NCBI GenBank assembly: GCA_021781795.1
Contig: JAJXWA010000022.1
Coordinates: 1-39,707 of the forward strand
Length of the DNA: 39,707 nt
Reading direction: 5' to 3'
Source of the DNA: Acidobacteriota bacterium
Lineage (GTDB): Bacteria > Acidobacteriota > Terriglobia > Terriglobales > Acidobacteriaceae
Numbering within the stretch: the first letter of the stretch is position 1; each line of letters begins with the position of its first letter. Shown here in pieces: positions 15,838-23,505 of this stretch. Both the position numbers and the translations under genes were made by a program. Below the pieces are notes generated by a model. The model saw nothing but the letters and a program-made list of their open reading frames with translations, did no database searches and was not told the DNA's origin.

Positions 15838-16842
15838 TTAGAGAGCGAGGATTTGCTGCCACAGATCTGGATCCACGGGAATGCCGAGGACAAGATTTTC
15901 TGCTCGGATCTGCAGGGTTCTCTCGCCGGGATAGCGGATGGGCGCGTCAGGCTGCGCGGCCGGCGAGCGGTGCAGCGAAGCGACAATCTCATCGACGATG
16001 CGCGCGGACTGATCCGCTGGCCCGAGCGAAGCGGGATGGATCGCGAAAAAGACCTGAGAGGTTCCGGCTTCCTGCAGGGGATCGCTGCCGAGCTGATGGG
16101 TTGCGATGCCGAGCGAAGTCATGGCGGCGATCATATCGAGGACGGTGGAGAGGCCGGAGCCTTTCCAGTAGCCGATGGGCAGGGCGCGGTTGGAGGCAAG
16201 GATGGCAGCGGGATCGCGCGTGAGGTCGCCTGCTGCGTTGAAGCCGCCATCGACTGGAAGCATTTGCCCGCGCCTGCTGTAACTCTCAAGAGCACCATAG
16301 GAGAACTGCGACATGGCCATATCGAGCACGACGTGGCCAGCCGCGCGGGGCACAGCGATGACCAGAGGATTGTTGCCGAGGCAAGGCTCGACGCCGCCCC
16401 ATGCGGGCACGTTGGGCAAGGTGTTGGTCCAGCAGATGCCTATCATGCCTGCGTCTGCGGCTTGCCACCCGTAGGTGCCGCCGCGCATCCAGTGGTTGGT
16501 GTCGGCGAGGGCCACGAAGCCGATGCCGTGCTCGCGAGCGAGCGCGATGGCGCGGTCCATCGAGGCCCATGCATTGAGATTGCCTGGACCGCGATTGCCG
16601 TTCCAACGCTCCACGGCGCCGAAGTGCGTGACCAGAGTGGGCTCGGTCTCGACGTGGACGTTGCCGTTGTGGATCATGGCGACAAAGCGCGGGAAGCGCG
16701 CCACGCCGTGGGAGTAAACGCCGTCGCACGTGGTCTGAGTAAAAAGCTGCGCGCAATGCTGGGCGCGTGCGGATGAAAAGCCGAGCTTGAGAAGAACGCC
16801 GGCGAGTGTGGCCTGGATCTCTGCGAAGGGAATGCGTTGCAT
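15838..16842 (-). CDS. dlgD: 2,3-diketo-L-gulonate reductase-like oxidoreductase
   Basis: 334 residues, the normal length for the malate/L-lactate dehydrogenase type 2 family. It closely resembles Escherichia coli YiaK (DlgD) from memory: DGVYSHGVARFPRF with probable catalytic H45, NHWMRGGTYGWQAA, GICWTNTLPNVP, MSQFSYGALE, LPVDGGFNAAGDLT and PIGYWKGSGLSTVLDMIA. These enzymes use NAD(P)H to reduce 2,3-diketo-L-gulonate or a similar 2-keto acid; the substrate here is inferred. It starts 27 bases after the tsaE stop, so it is the last gene of the nnr-tsaE-dlgD operon. No other ascorbate or ketogulonate genes are in the window. Confidence 0.88.
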   Translation of the reverse strand: MQRIPFAEIQATLAGVLLKLGFSSARAQHCAQLFTQTTCDGVYSHGVARFPRFVAMIHNGNVHVETEPTLVTHFGAVERWNGNRGPGNLNAWASMDRAIALAREHGIGFVALADTNHWMRGGTYGWQAADAGMIGICWTNTLPNVPAWGGVEPCLGNNPLVIAVPRAAGHVVLDMAMSQFSYGALESYSRRGQMLPVDGGFNAAGDLTRDPAAILASNRALPIGYWKGSGLSTVLDMIAAMTSLGIATHQLGSDPLQEAGTSQVFFAIHPASLGPADQSARIVDEIVASLHRSPAAQPDAPIRYPGERTLQIRAENLVLGIPVDPDLWQQILAL

Positions 16843-16869
16843 GGTTGGCGCGGGCTGCGGCGTTGGGGC

Positions 16870-17340
16870 TCAATCTTTGAGCGTGACAGTGATGCGGCGC
16901 GCGTCGCCGCCGTCGGATGCGATGACAATTTCACCGGAGGCTTTTTTGCGGATGCTCTTGAACTTCTCCCCCCACTCAACGAGCACGAGCGCATCCGGCG
17001 TGAGAAGGTCGTCGAGGCCGAGCGACTCCAACTGGCGCTCGCTGTCGAGGCGGTAGAGATCGAGATGAAAAAGCTTGATCGGATTGCCGTCGAGGATGCC
17101 GTCGTACTCGTGAATCAGAGTGAAGGTCGGACTGGTGACTTCGTCCGGATCGGCGGCGTCGAGTGCCTGGGCAATGCCTTTGACGAGAGTGGTCTTGCCG
17201 GTGCCAAGATCGCCGCGGAGGATGAGCATCTTCGGCGGACGAAGCAGATGCGCGAGCTTGCGGCCGAGTTCAATGGTGCCGGAGCCGCTGGTCGTCCGAA
17301 ACTCGTGGATGCGGCCTTCGGCAGTGGCTGCGTTGCTCAT
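16870..17340 (-). CDS. tsaE: tRNA threonylcarbamoyladenosine biosynthesis ATPase TsaE
   Basis: 156 residues, typical for TsaE. It carries the P-loop RGDLGTGKTT, the SPTFTLIHEY block, HLDLYRL and LVEWGEK, all family signatures. TsaE is the ATPase that works with TsaB and TsaD to make t6A37 on tRNAs reading ANN codons. The ATG at 17340 overlaps the TGA of the upstream nnr gene by four bases (ATGA) and has AGGGGAG upstream, so it should be translated by coupling with nnr. The frame continues upstream into the nnr gene, but that extension is not needed. Confidence 0.94.
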   Translation of the reverse strand: MSNAATAEGRIHEFRTTSGSGTIELGRKLAHLLRPPKMLILRGDLGTGKTTLVKGIAQALDAADPDEVTSPTFTLIHEYDGILDGNPIKLFHLDLYRLDSERQLESLGLDDLLTPDALVLVEWGEKFKSIRKKASGEIVIASDGGDARRITVTLKD

Positions 17341-18977
17341 GCTTCTCCCCTGTGTAGCGGCGCGGCTGGGAGCGCTTCCGGCGGAAGCCCCTGTAACCAA
17401 ACATAACCGTTTCTGTCGCGCATGGGAAATTGAAATGCGCGCGCGAGGACGCCGAAAGAGTCCGTGGCGAGGAGCGTGTGCTCGTCGGCGTTGCGCACGG
17501 CGAGATCGGCGGCGAGGCCGTGGAGATAGACAGCGGCCTCGACAGCGCGGGTGGAGTCATTGGAATGCTGCGCGAGGAGAGAGGCAATGAAACCGGCGAG
17601 GACGTCGCCGCTGCCGCCTTTGGCCATTGCGGGGTTGCCGGTGGTGTTGACGGCGACACGGCCGTCAGGATGCGCGATGAGTGTGCGCCAGCCTTTGAGC
17701 ACGACTGTGACGGCGTGTCGCTGCGCGAAGTCGCGGGCGATGGCGAGGCGGTTGGCCTGGATCTCTGCGGTGGTGAGGCCGGCGAGGCGTGCCATTTCGC
17801 CGGGATGCGGCGTGAGGACGAGGGTGCGGCCGAGCGCAAGTTTGGTGAGGAGGACGGGCTTGCGCGCAAGGATGTTGAGCGCGTCGGCGTCAAGGACGGC
17901 GGGGAGTTTGGTTGCGGAGAGCAGGCCGGTGACGAACTTGATGGCGTCCGGACATTGGCCGAGGCCGGGACCGAGGACGAGGACGGATTTGCCTGCGGTG
18001 AGGGCTTCGATTTGCTTGGGACGGGCGGCTTCTGCGGAGACGTGGCCGGCTTCGGTGGCGGCGAGGGGCCATGTCATCAGCTCGGGCGCGACGGCGGCGA
18101 CGGAAGGCAGAATCGGCGCGGGGACGGCGGCGGTGACGAGGCCTGCACCGGTGCGGAGCGCGGCGAGGGCGGCCATGGCTGGCGCGCCGGATTTGCCTAA
18201 CGATCCGCCGACGACGAGGACGTGGCCGAAGAGGCCTTTGTTGGCGGCGGCGGGGCGGGGCTGCTGCGCGAGGGCGAGGGATACGCCGGCCCAGGTGAGG
18301 TTGAGCGACGACGTGATGGCCTCGGGTGGTGAGCCGATGGGCGCGACGACGATGGGTTGGTGCCAGCGGCGCGTGAGCTGGCCGAAGACGTGCGCGGGCT
18401 TGGGCGCGGTGAATGTGAGGACTGCGTCGGCGGGAAAGACGGGGTCGGTGATGGTTGAGGCGGTTTCGTCGGCGGGCCAGCCGGAAGGCAGATCGACGGC
18501 GAGGATGGGCGCGGCGCTGGCGCGGACCCACTCGAGCGCGGCGAGCGCGAGGCCGCGCAGAGGCGGCTGAAATCCAGTGCCGACGACGGCGTCGAGGATG
18601 AGATCGGCTGCGAGCGCGGCGTTGTGCTGCTGGAGCTCGGCGGCGGTAGCGACGATGTGGATGAGGCCGTGCGCGGGGCTGGCGAGCTCGCGCCAGGCTT
18701 CGGCGGCGTCGGGCGTCATCTTCTCTGGCGGGCCGAGGAGGAGCGTGGTGACGTCGAGACCGGCGGCGGCGAGCATGCGGGCGGCCATGAGGCCGTCGCC
18801 GCCGTTGTTGCCGCGGCCGCAGAGGACGGTGATGCGGCGCGCGTGCGGGAATTGCCGGCGCGCAAAAGTGGCGACGGCAGAGGCGGCGGTGCGCATGAGC
18901 TTGAGCGAGGGGACGCCGTAGCGCTCGGAGGTGACGCGGTCACAGAGCTGCATCTCAGCGGCGGAGAGGACTTGCAT
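17337..18977 (-). CDS. nnr: Bifunctional NAD(P)H-hydrate epimerase/dehydratase
   Basis: About 546 residues with both halves of the nicotinamide-nucleotide repair enzyme. The N-terminal YjeF_N domain (1-210) has CGRGNNGGDGLMAAR and VVGTGFQPPLRG. The C-terminal carbohydrate-kinase-like domain (about 235-520) has GSLGKSGAPAMAALAALRTG, DADALN, LTPHPGEMARL and NTTGNPAMAKGGSGDVLAG. It epimerises and dehydrates damaged NADHX and NADPHX. I prefer the ATG at 18977, because family members usually open with a short MxxLxxxEM segment; an ATG at 18986 is also possible, and neither has a strong ribosome binding site. The stop overlaps the tsaE start by four bases; nnr-tsaE pairs are common in bacteria. Confidence 0.94.
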   Translation of the reverse strand: MQVLSAAEMQLCDRVTSERYGVPSLKLMRTAASAVATFARRQFPHARRITVLCGRGNNGGDGLMAARMLAAAGLDVTTLLLGPPEKMTPDAAEAWRELASPAHGLIHIVATAAELQQHNAALAADLILDAVVGTGFQPPLRGLALAALEWVRASAAPILAVDLPSGWPADETASTITDPVFPADAVLTFTAPKPAHVFGQLTRRWHQPIVVAPIGSPPEAITSSLNLTWAGVSLALAQQPRPAAANKGLFGHVLVVGGSLGKSGAPAMAALAALRTGAGLVTAAVPAPILPSVAAVAPELMTWPLAATEAGHVSAEAARPKQIEALTAGKSVLVLGPGLGQCPDAIKFVTGLLSATKLPAVLDADALNILARKPVLLTKLALGRTLVLTPHPGEMARLAGLTTAEIQANRLAIARDFAQRHAVTVVLKGWRTLIAHPDGRVAVNTTGNPAMAKGGSGDVLAGFIASLLAQHSNDSTRAVEAAVYLHGLAADLAVRNADEHTLLATDSFGVLARAFQFPMRDRNGYVWLQGLPPEALPAAPLHRGEA

Positions 18978-19426
18978 GGCAACCATCGTAGCCCAAGGCG
19001 CGGCGGGGCGGCTGTGGGGGGTTCAGCCCGAAAAGCGAAGAAAAGCGAAAGTCGTCGAGGAAAAAACCTGCAAGGAAACTGTGGAAAAGAAAAATATTGT
19101 AGGGGGTGGGGTATTTCCCGGCTGGCGGGAGTGGACGTGGAGACGGAGAGGGCGGGCCATGCGGGCGGGGATGGATGCGTGCGTGACTACGAAGCGGGTT
19201 GGCATGGCGCGGGGCTCCGGAAATGAAAATGCCTGAGACGCGGGCTGTGGGCACGGATCTCAGGCTGATGTACTTAGTATGCGCGTTTGGGGGAATTAAC
19301 ATGCAAAACGGCAGAACTTTTTTGATCAATGGAATGAGGGAGTTGGAAAAAAGTTTGCGCGGAGGGGCTTGAAGAGGCGGGGGTACGGAGCTAGCGGAGT
19401 TCGCTGGTGGCGGGGTTGGGTTCGTG

Positions 19427-19462
19427 CTTTCCCACGTCCGAACACACGGACCTGGGGCAGCC
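19427..19462 (+). repeat. Intergenic palindromic element, copy 1
   Basis: CTTTCCCA is followed by a stem whose arms CCCACGTCCG (19431-19440) and CGGACCTGGG (19447-19456) pair at nine of ten positions around AACACA. The right edge reads GGGGCAGCC. It shares its edges, but not its stem sequence, with the elements at 19513, 20993 and 21057. Confidence 0.6.
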
Positions 19463-19512
19463 ATTTTCGGTGAGGGAACTCAGTTCGCTCCCCCGGCATC
19501 AGGGCTACCCAT

Positions 19513-19556
19513 CTTTCCCATCCTAAACGCAGAAGACGCGTTTAGGATGGGGCACC
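19513..19556 (+). repeat. Intergenic palindromic element, copy 2
   Basis: CTTTCCCA opens it. CCCATCCTAAACGC (19517-19530) and GCGTTTAGGATGGG (19538-19551) form a perfect 14-bp stem around AGAAGAC, and the right edge is GGGGCACC. It lies 18 bases after the slipin stop codon, so it may also work as that operon's terminator. Confidence 0.65.
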
Positions 19557-19573
19557 TGGCACCCGGCATCCGA

Positions 19574-20443
19574 TTACGCTTGTTTGGCGAGTGAGGCGGT
19601 GGCGAGCGAGCCGCCGAGGCCCATGGTTTCGACGGCGGAGGAAGGCACGATGACCATGGAACCACGCTCCTTGATGGCCTCGTAGAGCATATTCATGGCA
19701 CGGAGGTGAAGGGCGACTGGGTCGTCCTTGTAGGTGGATGCAGCCGCGGCAAACTTCTCGGCAATCTCGGTTTCCGCGGTGCCGAGGATAACGCGGGCGC
19801 GGCGCTCCCGTTCAGCCTGGGCCTCACGCGACATGGCGTCCTGCAAGGCTGGGGGGATCTGCACGTCCCGGATTTCAACGGATTGGACGGTGATGCCCCA
19901 AGGGGTGGTTTTCTCGTCGAGAATCTTCTGCAACTCCTGACCGAGCGTTTCGCGTTCTGCCAGAGCCTGGTGGAGATCATGGCGACCGATGGACTCGCGG
20001 AGGGCTGTTTGCGCGCTCATGCTGATGGCGTCGTCGTAATTCTCCACCTCGAGGATCGCCTTTTCCGGGTTCCATACCATCCAGAAGACAATCGCATCGA
20101 CATTGACCGGAACGGTATCGCGTGTAAGCGTGGTCTCTGCCGATACATTGGCAACGCGGACACGCTGGTCGACGAACTGACTCAGTGTCTCCACGATGGG
20201 GACGATCAGGCAGAGCCCGGGCGCGCGCAAGCCGACGTAGCGTCCGAAGCGAAGCTTCACTGCCTTTTCCCATTGGCGGACGATCTTGATGGCGTACAGC
20301 AGGTACAAGCCAACAATCACGGCGGTGATGACATAAGCACGGTGCTCGGTGAAGGCAGTTCCCAAAACTCCGGCCAAGACGCAAAGGACAAATGCGGCAA
20401 TGGCAACGGGGTTGGGTTGCGGTGTGCTGACTTTGGGCATCAT
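19574..20443 (-). CDS. Slipin (stomatin/prohibitin-like SPFH protein)
   Basis: 289 residues. Two N-terminal hydrophobic segments (about 14-30 and 38-52) anchor it in the inner membrane. The SPFH/Band 7 domain covers about 55-235: EKAVKLRFGRYVGLRAPGL, DQRVRV, the slipin block TRDTVPVNVDAIVFW, and GITVQSVEIRDVQIP. A charged helical stretch (AQAERERRARVILGTAE) precedes the C-terminal segment that helps SPFH proteins oligomerise. Slipins form ring-like membrane scaffolds, and bacterial copies often pair with a NfeD protease partner, which is absent here. The ATG overlaps the TGA of the upstream gntR gene (ATGA) and has AAGGAG upstream. The pair should be one coupled transcript. Confidence 0.9.
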   Translation of the reverse strand: MMPKVSTPQPNPVAIAAFVLCVLAGVLGTAFTEHRAYVITAVIVGLYLLYAIKIVRQWEKAVKLRFGRYVGLRAPGLCLIVPIVETLSQFVDQRVRVANVSAETTLTRDTVPVNVDAIVFWMVWNPEKAILEVENYDDAISMSAQTALRESIGRHDLHQALAERETLGQELQKILDEKTTPWGITVQSVEIRDVQIPPALQDAMSREAQAERERRARVILGTAETEIAEKFAAAASTYKDDPVALHLRAMNMLYEAIKERGSMVIVPSSAVETMGLGGSLATASLAKQA

Positions 20444-20856
20444 GGTTTCTCCTTCGAAGCTGGTCTTACGGGCCAGTTCCTCAACTGCTCGACAAGCTGG
20501 TCGATCGTGAATCCTGCGGCGCCAGCACGGGCTACGGCATCGGCAGTAATGCGGCTGAGTTGCCGCAGCCGTTCGGCCCTGTCGCCGGCGGGTTTCTTTT
20601 CGCTGATAAAAGTCCCTGTACCCTGCTGGGTTTCGAGCTGGCCGCTGAGCTCAAGCTCCTTGTAGGCGCGGACGACGGTGTTGGGGTTAATAGAGAGATC
20701 GACGGCAAGCTGGCGTACAGTCGGAAGCTGGTCGCCCGTGGTGAGGGCCCCGGACGCGATGGCTCCCCGGATCTGGTCGATGATCTGTCGATAGACGGGT
20801 ACGCCGCTCTGAAGGTCGAGGTGGAATCGGAAGGCGTGCTGGGATGCGGCTTTCAT
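20440..20856 (-). CDS. GntR-family repressor, YtrA subfamily
   Basis: 138 residues. The winged helix (about 15-85) begins with PVYRQIIDQIRGAI and has the GntR signature GDQLPTVRQLAVDLSINPNTVVRAYKELE and the wing GTGTFI. The short C-terminal helical tail of about 45 residues is the size seen in YtrA-type regulators, which lack a large ligand domain. A palindrome 12 bases upstream of the start (20869-20888) is its likely operator. YtrA regulators normally control ABC-transporter genes; here the only operon partner is a slipin, which overlaps its stop codon by four bases. That suggests the pair responds to envelope stress, an inference from context. Confidence 0.9.
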   Translation of the reverse strand: MKAASQHAFRFHLDLQSGVPVYRQIIDQIRGAIASGALTTGDQLPTVRQLAVDLSINPNTVVRAYKELELSGQLETQQGTGTFISEKKPAGDRAERLRQLSRITADAVARAGAAGFTIDQLVEQLRNWPVRPASKEKP

Positions 20857-20868
20857 TGCATAGACCAG

Positions 20869-20888
20869 TGTACTAGAATACTAGTACA
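20869..20888. promoter_or_regulatory. Operator TGTACTAG-N4-CTAGTACA of the gntR-slipin operon
   Basis: Two perfect 8-base arms separated by AATA lie 12 bases before the gntR start codon. The form, with TGTAC outer ends, resembles operators described for YtrA-type regulators. The position fits autorepression. Confidence 0.75.
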
Positions 20889-20992
20889 ATCAAACACTCC
20901 CGATGTCAAGAAATGTTTTTGGACGAGTGCTGCCGGAAGCGATCATCCGCTCTGCTCTCGCTGCTTTCAGCGATTTGTGGCGGGGGTGGTCG

Positions 20993-21024
20993 CTTTCCCA
21001 CCCAAATTGCGTGGTTGGGGAGGC
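20993..21024 (+). repeat. Intergenic palindromic element, copy 3 (weakest)
   Basis: CTTTCCCA is followed by CCCAA (21001-21005) and TTGGG (21015-21019), which pair around 9 bases. The right edge (GGGGAGGC) departs from the other copies. TCGCT before it and AGCGA after it could form an outer stem. Confidence 0.4.
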
Positions 21025-21056
21025 TTGAGAGCGAAGTGTTACTGCGAAGATTTGTG

Positions 21057-21104
21057 CTTTCCCACCCATGACGTTCTCTTTGCGCCCGTCATGAATGGGC
21101 ACCC
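21057..21104 (+). repeat. Intergenic palindromic element, copy 4
   Basis: CTTTCCCACC opens it. CATGACG (21067-21073) and CGTCATG (21087-21093) pair perfectly around 13 bases, and the right edge reads TGGGCACCC. The eleven bases GTGCTTTCCCA at its left edge also occur in copy 1. It lies 37 bases after the mntH stop codon. Confidence 0.55.
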
Positions 21105-21140
21105 AGACTTGATGGCAGGTAGGGATATTGGATTCCGACG

Positions 21141-22472
21141 TTAGCGGCCGAGGAAGGTTTGGATGAGGAGCCAGATGTTGAGGAGGGCGATGACGATGGC
21201 AGTGGTCCAGGCGAGGCGCTGGAGCCAGCGGTTGTTGACGAACTGGCCCATCAGCGCGCGGTTGCCGGTGAAGAGGACGAGGGGAATGACGGCGAAGCTG
21301 AGCTGGATCGACAGGATGACCTGGGAGAGGATGAGGAGCTTTTCAGTTCCCTGCTCGCCGGTGATGGCGACGACGAGGATGGTGGGGATGATGGCGAGGC
21401 CGCGGGTGATGAGGCGGCGGAGCCACTGGGCGACGCGGATGTGGACGAAGCCCTCCATGACAATCTGGCCGGCGAGGGTGCCGGTGATGGAGGAGTTCTG
21501 TCCGGAGGCGAGGAGAGCGACGGCGAAGAGGGTGCTGGCGCCGGCGGCTCCGACGAGGGGGCTGAGGAGCTTGTAGGCGTCCTGGATGGCGGCGACCTCA
21601 AAATGGCCGGAGCGGTGGAAGACGGCGGCGGCGACGATGAGGATGGCGGCGTTGACGAAGAGGGCGAGGGTGAGGGCGAGGGCGGAGTCGACGTTGGCGA
21701 GGTGGATGGCTTCGCGCTTGCCTTTGGGGGTGCGGGGATAGCGGCGGCTCTGCACGATGGAGGAGTGCAGATAAAGGTTGTGGGGCATGACGGTGGCGCC
21801 GAGGATGCCGATGGCGATGTAGAGCATCTCGGGGTTGCGGAGGATCTGCGGCGAGGGGAGGAAGAGGCTGCCGAGGGCGGGCAGGATGTCAGGGCGCGAA
21901 AGGACCATCTGCACGGCGAAGAGAGCGAGGATGGTTCCGATGAGGGCGATGACGAGCGCCTCGACGTAGCGGAAGCCCCAGCGCTGGAGGAGCAGGATAA
22001 GCAGGACATCGAGGCCGGTGATGAGGACGCCGTAGAAGAGCGGGATGTGGAAGAGGAGCTCGAGTGCGATGGCGGAGCCGATGACTTCGGCGAGGTCGCA
22101 GGCGGCGATGGCGATTTCAGCCATGAGCCAGAGGAAGAAGCTGACACGGGGTCCGTAGTGCTCGTGGCAGAGCTGGGCGAGGTCGCGGCCGGTGGCGACC
22201 CCTAGCTTGAGAGAGAGGCTTTGAAGCAGGATCGCCATCAGGTTGGAGAGCATGATGACGAAGAGGAGCGTGTAGCCGAAGCGCGCGCCGCCGGCGATAT
22301 CGGTGGCCCAGTTGCCGGGGTCCATGTAGCCGACGGAGATGAGGAAGCCGGGACCTATGAAGCCAAGGAGCCGTCGCCAGTAGACGGGCGAGCGGGAGAC
22401 GCTGACGGTGGAGTAGACCTCCGGCAGGGACGGCTCGGGCGTGGTGATGCGGGATGTGGTTTCCGTGGCCAT
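21141..22472 (-). CDS. mntH: Nramp-family manganese/iron transporter
   Basis: 443 residues and about eleven membrane helices. The metal-binding motifs of the family are both present: D51-P-G-N54 in GYMDPGNWATDI and M229-P-H-N232 in GATVMPHNLYLH. It imports Mn2+ (and Fe2+) across the inner membrane driven by protons. The start at 22472 has no strong ribosome binding site. A DtxR-type regulator lies 84 bases upstream on the same strand, and its metal-site residues point to manganese. This is a usual pairing, so mntH is probably repressed when Mn is plentiful. A plus-strand open frame of 348 acidic residues across it is a shadow of codon bias. Confidence 0.95.
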   Translation of the reverse strand: MATETTSRITTPEPSLPEVYSTVSVSRSPVYWRRLLGFIGPGFLISVGYMDPGNWATDIAGGARFGYTLLFVIMLSNLMAILLQSLSLKLGVATGRDLAQLCHEHYGPRVSFFLWLMAEIAIAACDLAEVIGSAIALELLFHIPLFYGVLITGLDVLLILLLQRWGFRYVEALVIALIGTILALFAVQMVLSRPDILPALGSLFLPSPQILRNPEMLYIAIGILGATVMPHNLYLHSSIVQSRRYPRTPKGKREAIHLANVDSALALTLALFVNAAILIVAAAVFHRSGHFEVAAIQDAYKLLSPLVGAAGASTLFAVALLASGQNSSITGTLAGQIVMEGFVHIRVAQWLRRLITRGLAIIPTILVVAITGEQGTEKLLILSQVILSIQLSFAVIPLVLFTGNRALMGQFVNNRWLQRLAWTTAIVIALLNIWLLIQTFLGR

Positions 22473-22556
22473 GAAGGCTGGGATTGTCTGATGCGAAAGT
22501 CAATCTCAGTATGGCACAGGATGTTAAGTATGGTTAATAAATTCTTTTACATTTAA
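22473..22556 (-). promoter_or_regulatory. AT-rich spacer between mntR and mntH
   Basis: 84 bases, much richer in A and T than their surroundings (TTAATAAATTCTTTTACATT around 22534-22553). It could hold a separate mntH promoter and a regulator site, but I cannot mark a definite -35/-10 pair or a clean palindrome. Confidence 0.35.
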
Positions 22557-23228
22557 TTACATGAAGAGATACGGACGCAGCCAGACGGCCTCAGCGGCGG
22601 GGTGCCCAAGGATGGATGTGCTGGCAGTGAGTTGAATCGAAACGGTTTGATCGTAGTTCTGGCTGAGGACGCGGAGGGTGCAGCCGGGACCGATTCCGGC
22701 GTTGTGGAGGAAGAGCAGGAGGCGCGGGTCGCGTTCCTGGAGGCTGACGACGGTGTATTGGCTGCCTGCAGCGGCTTCAGAGAGGGGCAGCTCTCCGCGC
22801 TGCTTGCGCTGGGCGGGGCTTTCGGGCAGGACAGAGTTGCCGTGGGGACAGGAGCCGGCCTCGCCGAGTTTTTCTCGGAGCTTGGCCTCGAAGGCGGGTG
22901 AGACGGCGTGCTCGAGGCGCTCGGCTTCTTCGTGAATCTGGTACCACTCCATGCCGAAGACTTCGCTGAGCATGCGCTCGATGAGGTGGTGGCGTAGGGC
23001 GGTGCGGTAGGCGGTTTCGCGGCCGGCGGGGGTGAGGCGGACGATGCCGTCGTCGCCGACCTCAGCGAGGCCGTCACGCTTGAGGCGTTTGAGGGCCATG
23101 GTGACGGCGGGCGCGGAGACCTCAAGCCAGTGAGCGAGCATGGCTGGGATGACCTCGTGGCCTTCAGCTTCCGCTTCGAGGATGGCCTTGAGGTAGTTCT
23201 CTTTCGAAACGTGGATGGAGTCTTTCAT
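22557..23228 (-). CDS. mntR: DtxR-family manganese-responsive regulator
   Basis: About 223 residues. An N-terminal winged helix (5-70: SKENYLKAI, VSAPAVTMALKRLKRDGL) is followed by the dimerisation and metal-binding domain. In the block HEEAERLEH the position occupied by the primary-site cysteine in DtxR/IdeR is glutamate E103, with E106 and H107 next, as in MntR; this favours Mn2+. A C-terminal FeoA/SH3-like domain (about 145-223) makes it the long form. I start at the ATG at 23228, because MKDSIHVSKENYL is the usual family opening; the frame stays open to 23411 but that stretch is proline-rich and unlike the family. It lies upstream of mntH. Confidence 0.88.
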   Translation of the reverse strand: MKDSIHVSKENYLKAILEAEAEGHEVIPAMLAHWLEVSAPAVTMALKRLKRDGLAEVGDDGIVRLTPAGRETAYRTALRHHLIERMLSEVFGMEWYQIHEEAERLEHAVSPAFEAKLREKLGEAGSCPHGNSVLPESPAQRKQRGELPLSEAAAGSQYTVVSLQERDPRLLLFLHNAGIGPGCTLRVLSQNYDQTVSIQLTASTSILGHPAAEAVWLRPYLFM

Positions 23229-23450
23229 GGCTGCGCTGACAGACCAGTCTATACGCAGGGGCGGGTGAAGAGACGGGAGTGGAGGAGGCAGATCGCGGAC
23301 GAGCCGATGATGACGGGCCATGAGCGGATTGGCTTGAGGGCACTCGTCGAACCAAGGTCTCTTGCCCGGAACGACGACCAGCCGGCCAAGCGTGGAGAAT
23401 GAGGTTTTCAACTAGCCTCCGCCGCCACACTTAGCCGGGTTCTCCGAGAG

Positions 23451-23484
23451 AGCCTGCCTCGCCATTGAGTGGCTCACGCAGGCT
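23451..23484 (-). terminator. Hairpin downstream of the SRPBCC gene
   Basis: AGCCTGC (23451-23457) and GCAGGCT (23478-23484) pair perfectly around 20 bases that can form a small inner stem (GCCA/TGGC). It starts about 22 bases after the SRPBCC stop codon. No T-run follows. Confidence 0.45.
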
Positions 23485-23505
23485 GATCGGCAACGTTTCC
23501 GGCTC

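Larger units (their letters stand above)
18987..19573. other. Intergenic region with two palindromic elements
   Basis: About 590 bases between minus-strand genes. It must hold the nnr promoter, which I cannot place. Two related palindromes lie at 19427-19462 and 19513-19556. Open frames here are proline-rich with no recognisable protein, so I call no gene. Confidence 0.55.

Noticed and set aside
17430..18570. Two long plus-strand open frames across nnr
   Set aside because: Both are antisense shadows of the nnr gene, whose catalytic motifs are intact on the minus strand.
18955..19464. Minus-strand frame of 169 residues upstream of nnr
   Set aside because: Proline- and serine-rich with no start site, and it runs into the first codons of nnr and over a palindromic element.
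21159..22205. A plus-strand open frame of 348 acidic residues
   Set aside because: It is the exact antisense of mntH, and its glutamate, aspartate and glycine runs come from the high-GC codon pattern of mntH; it has no ribosome binding site or family.
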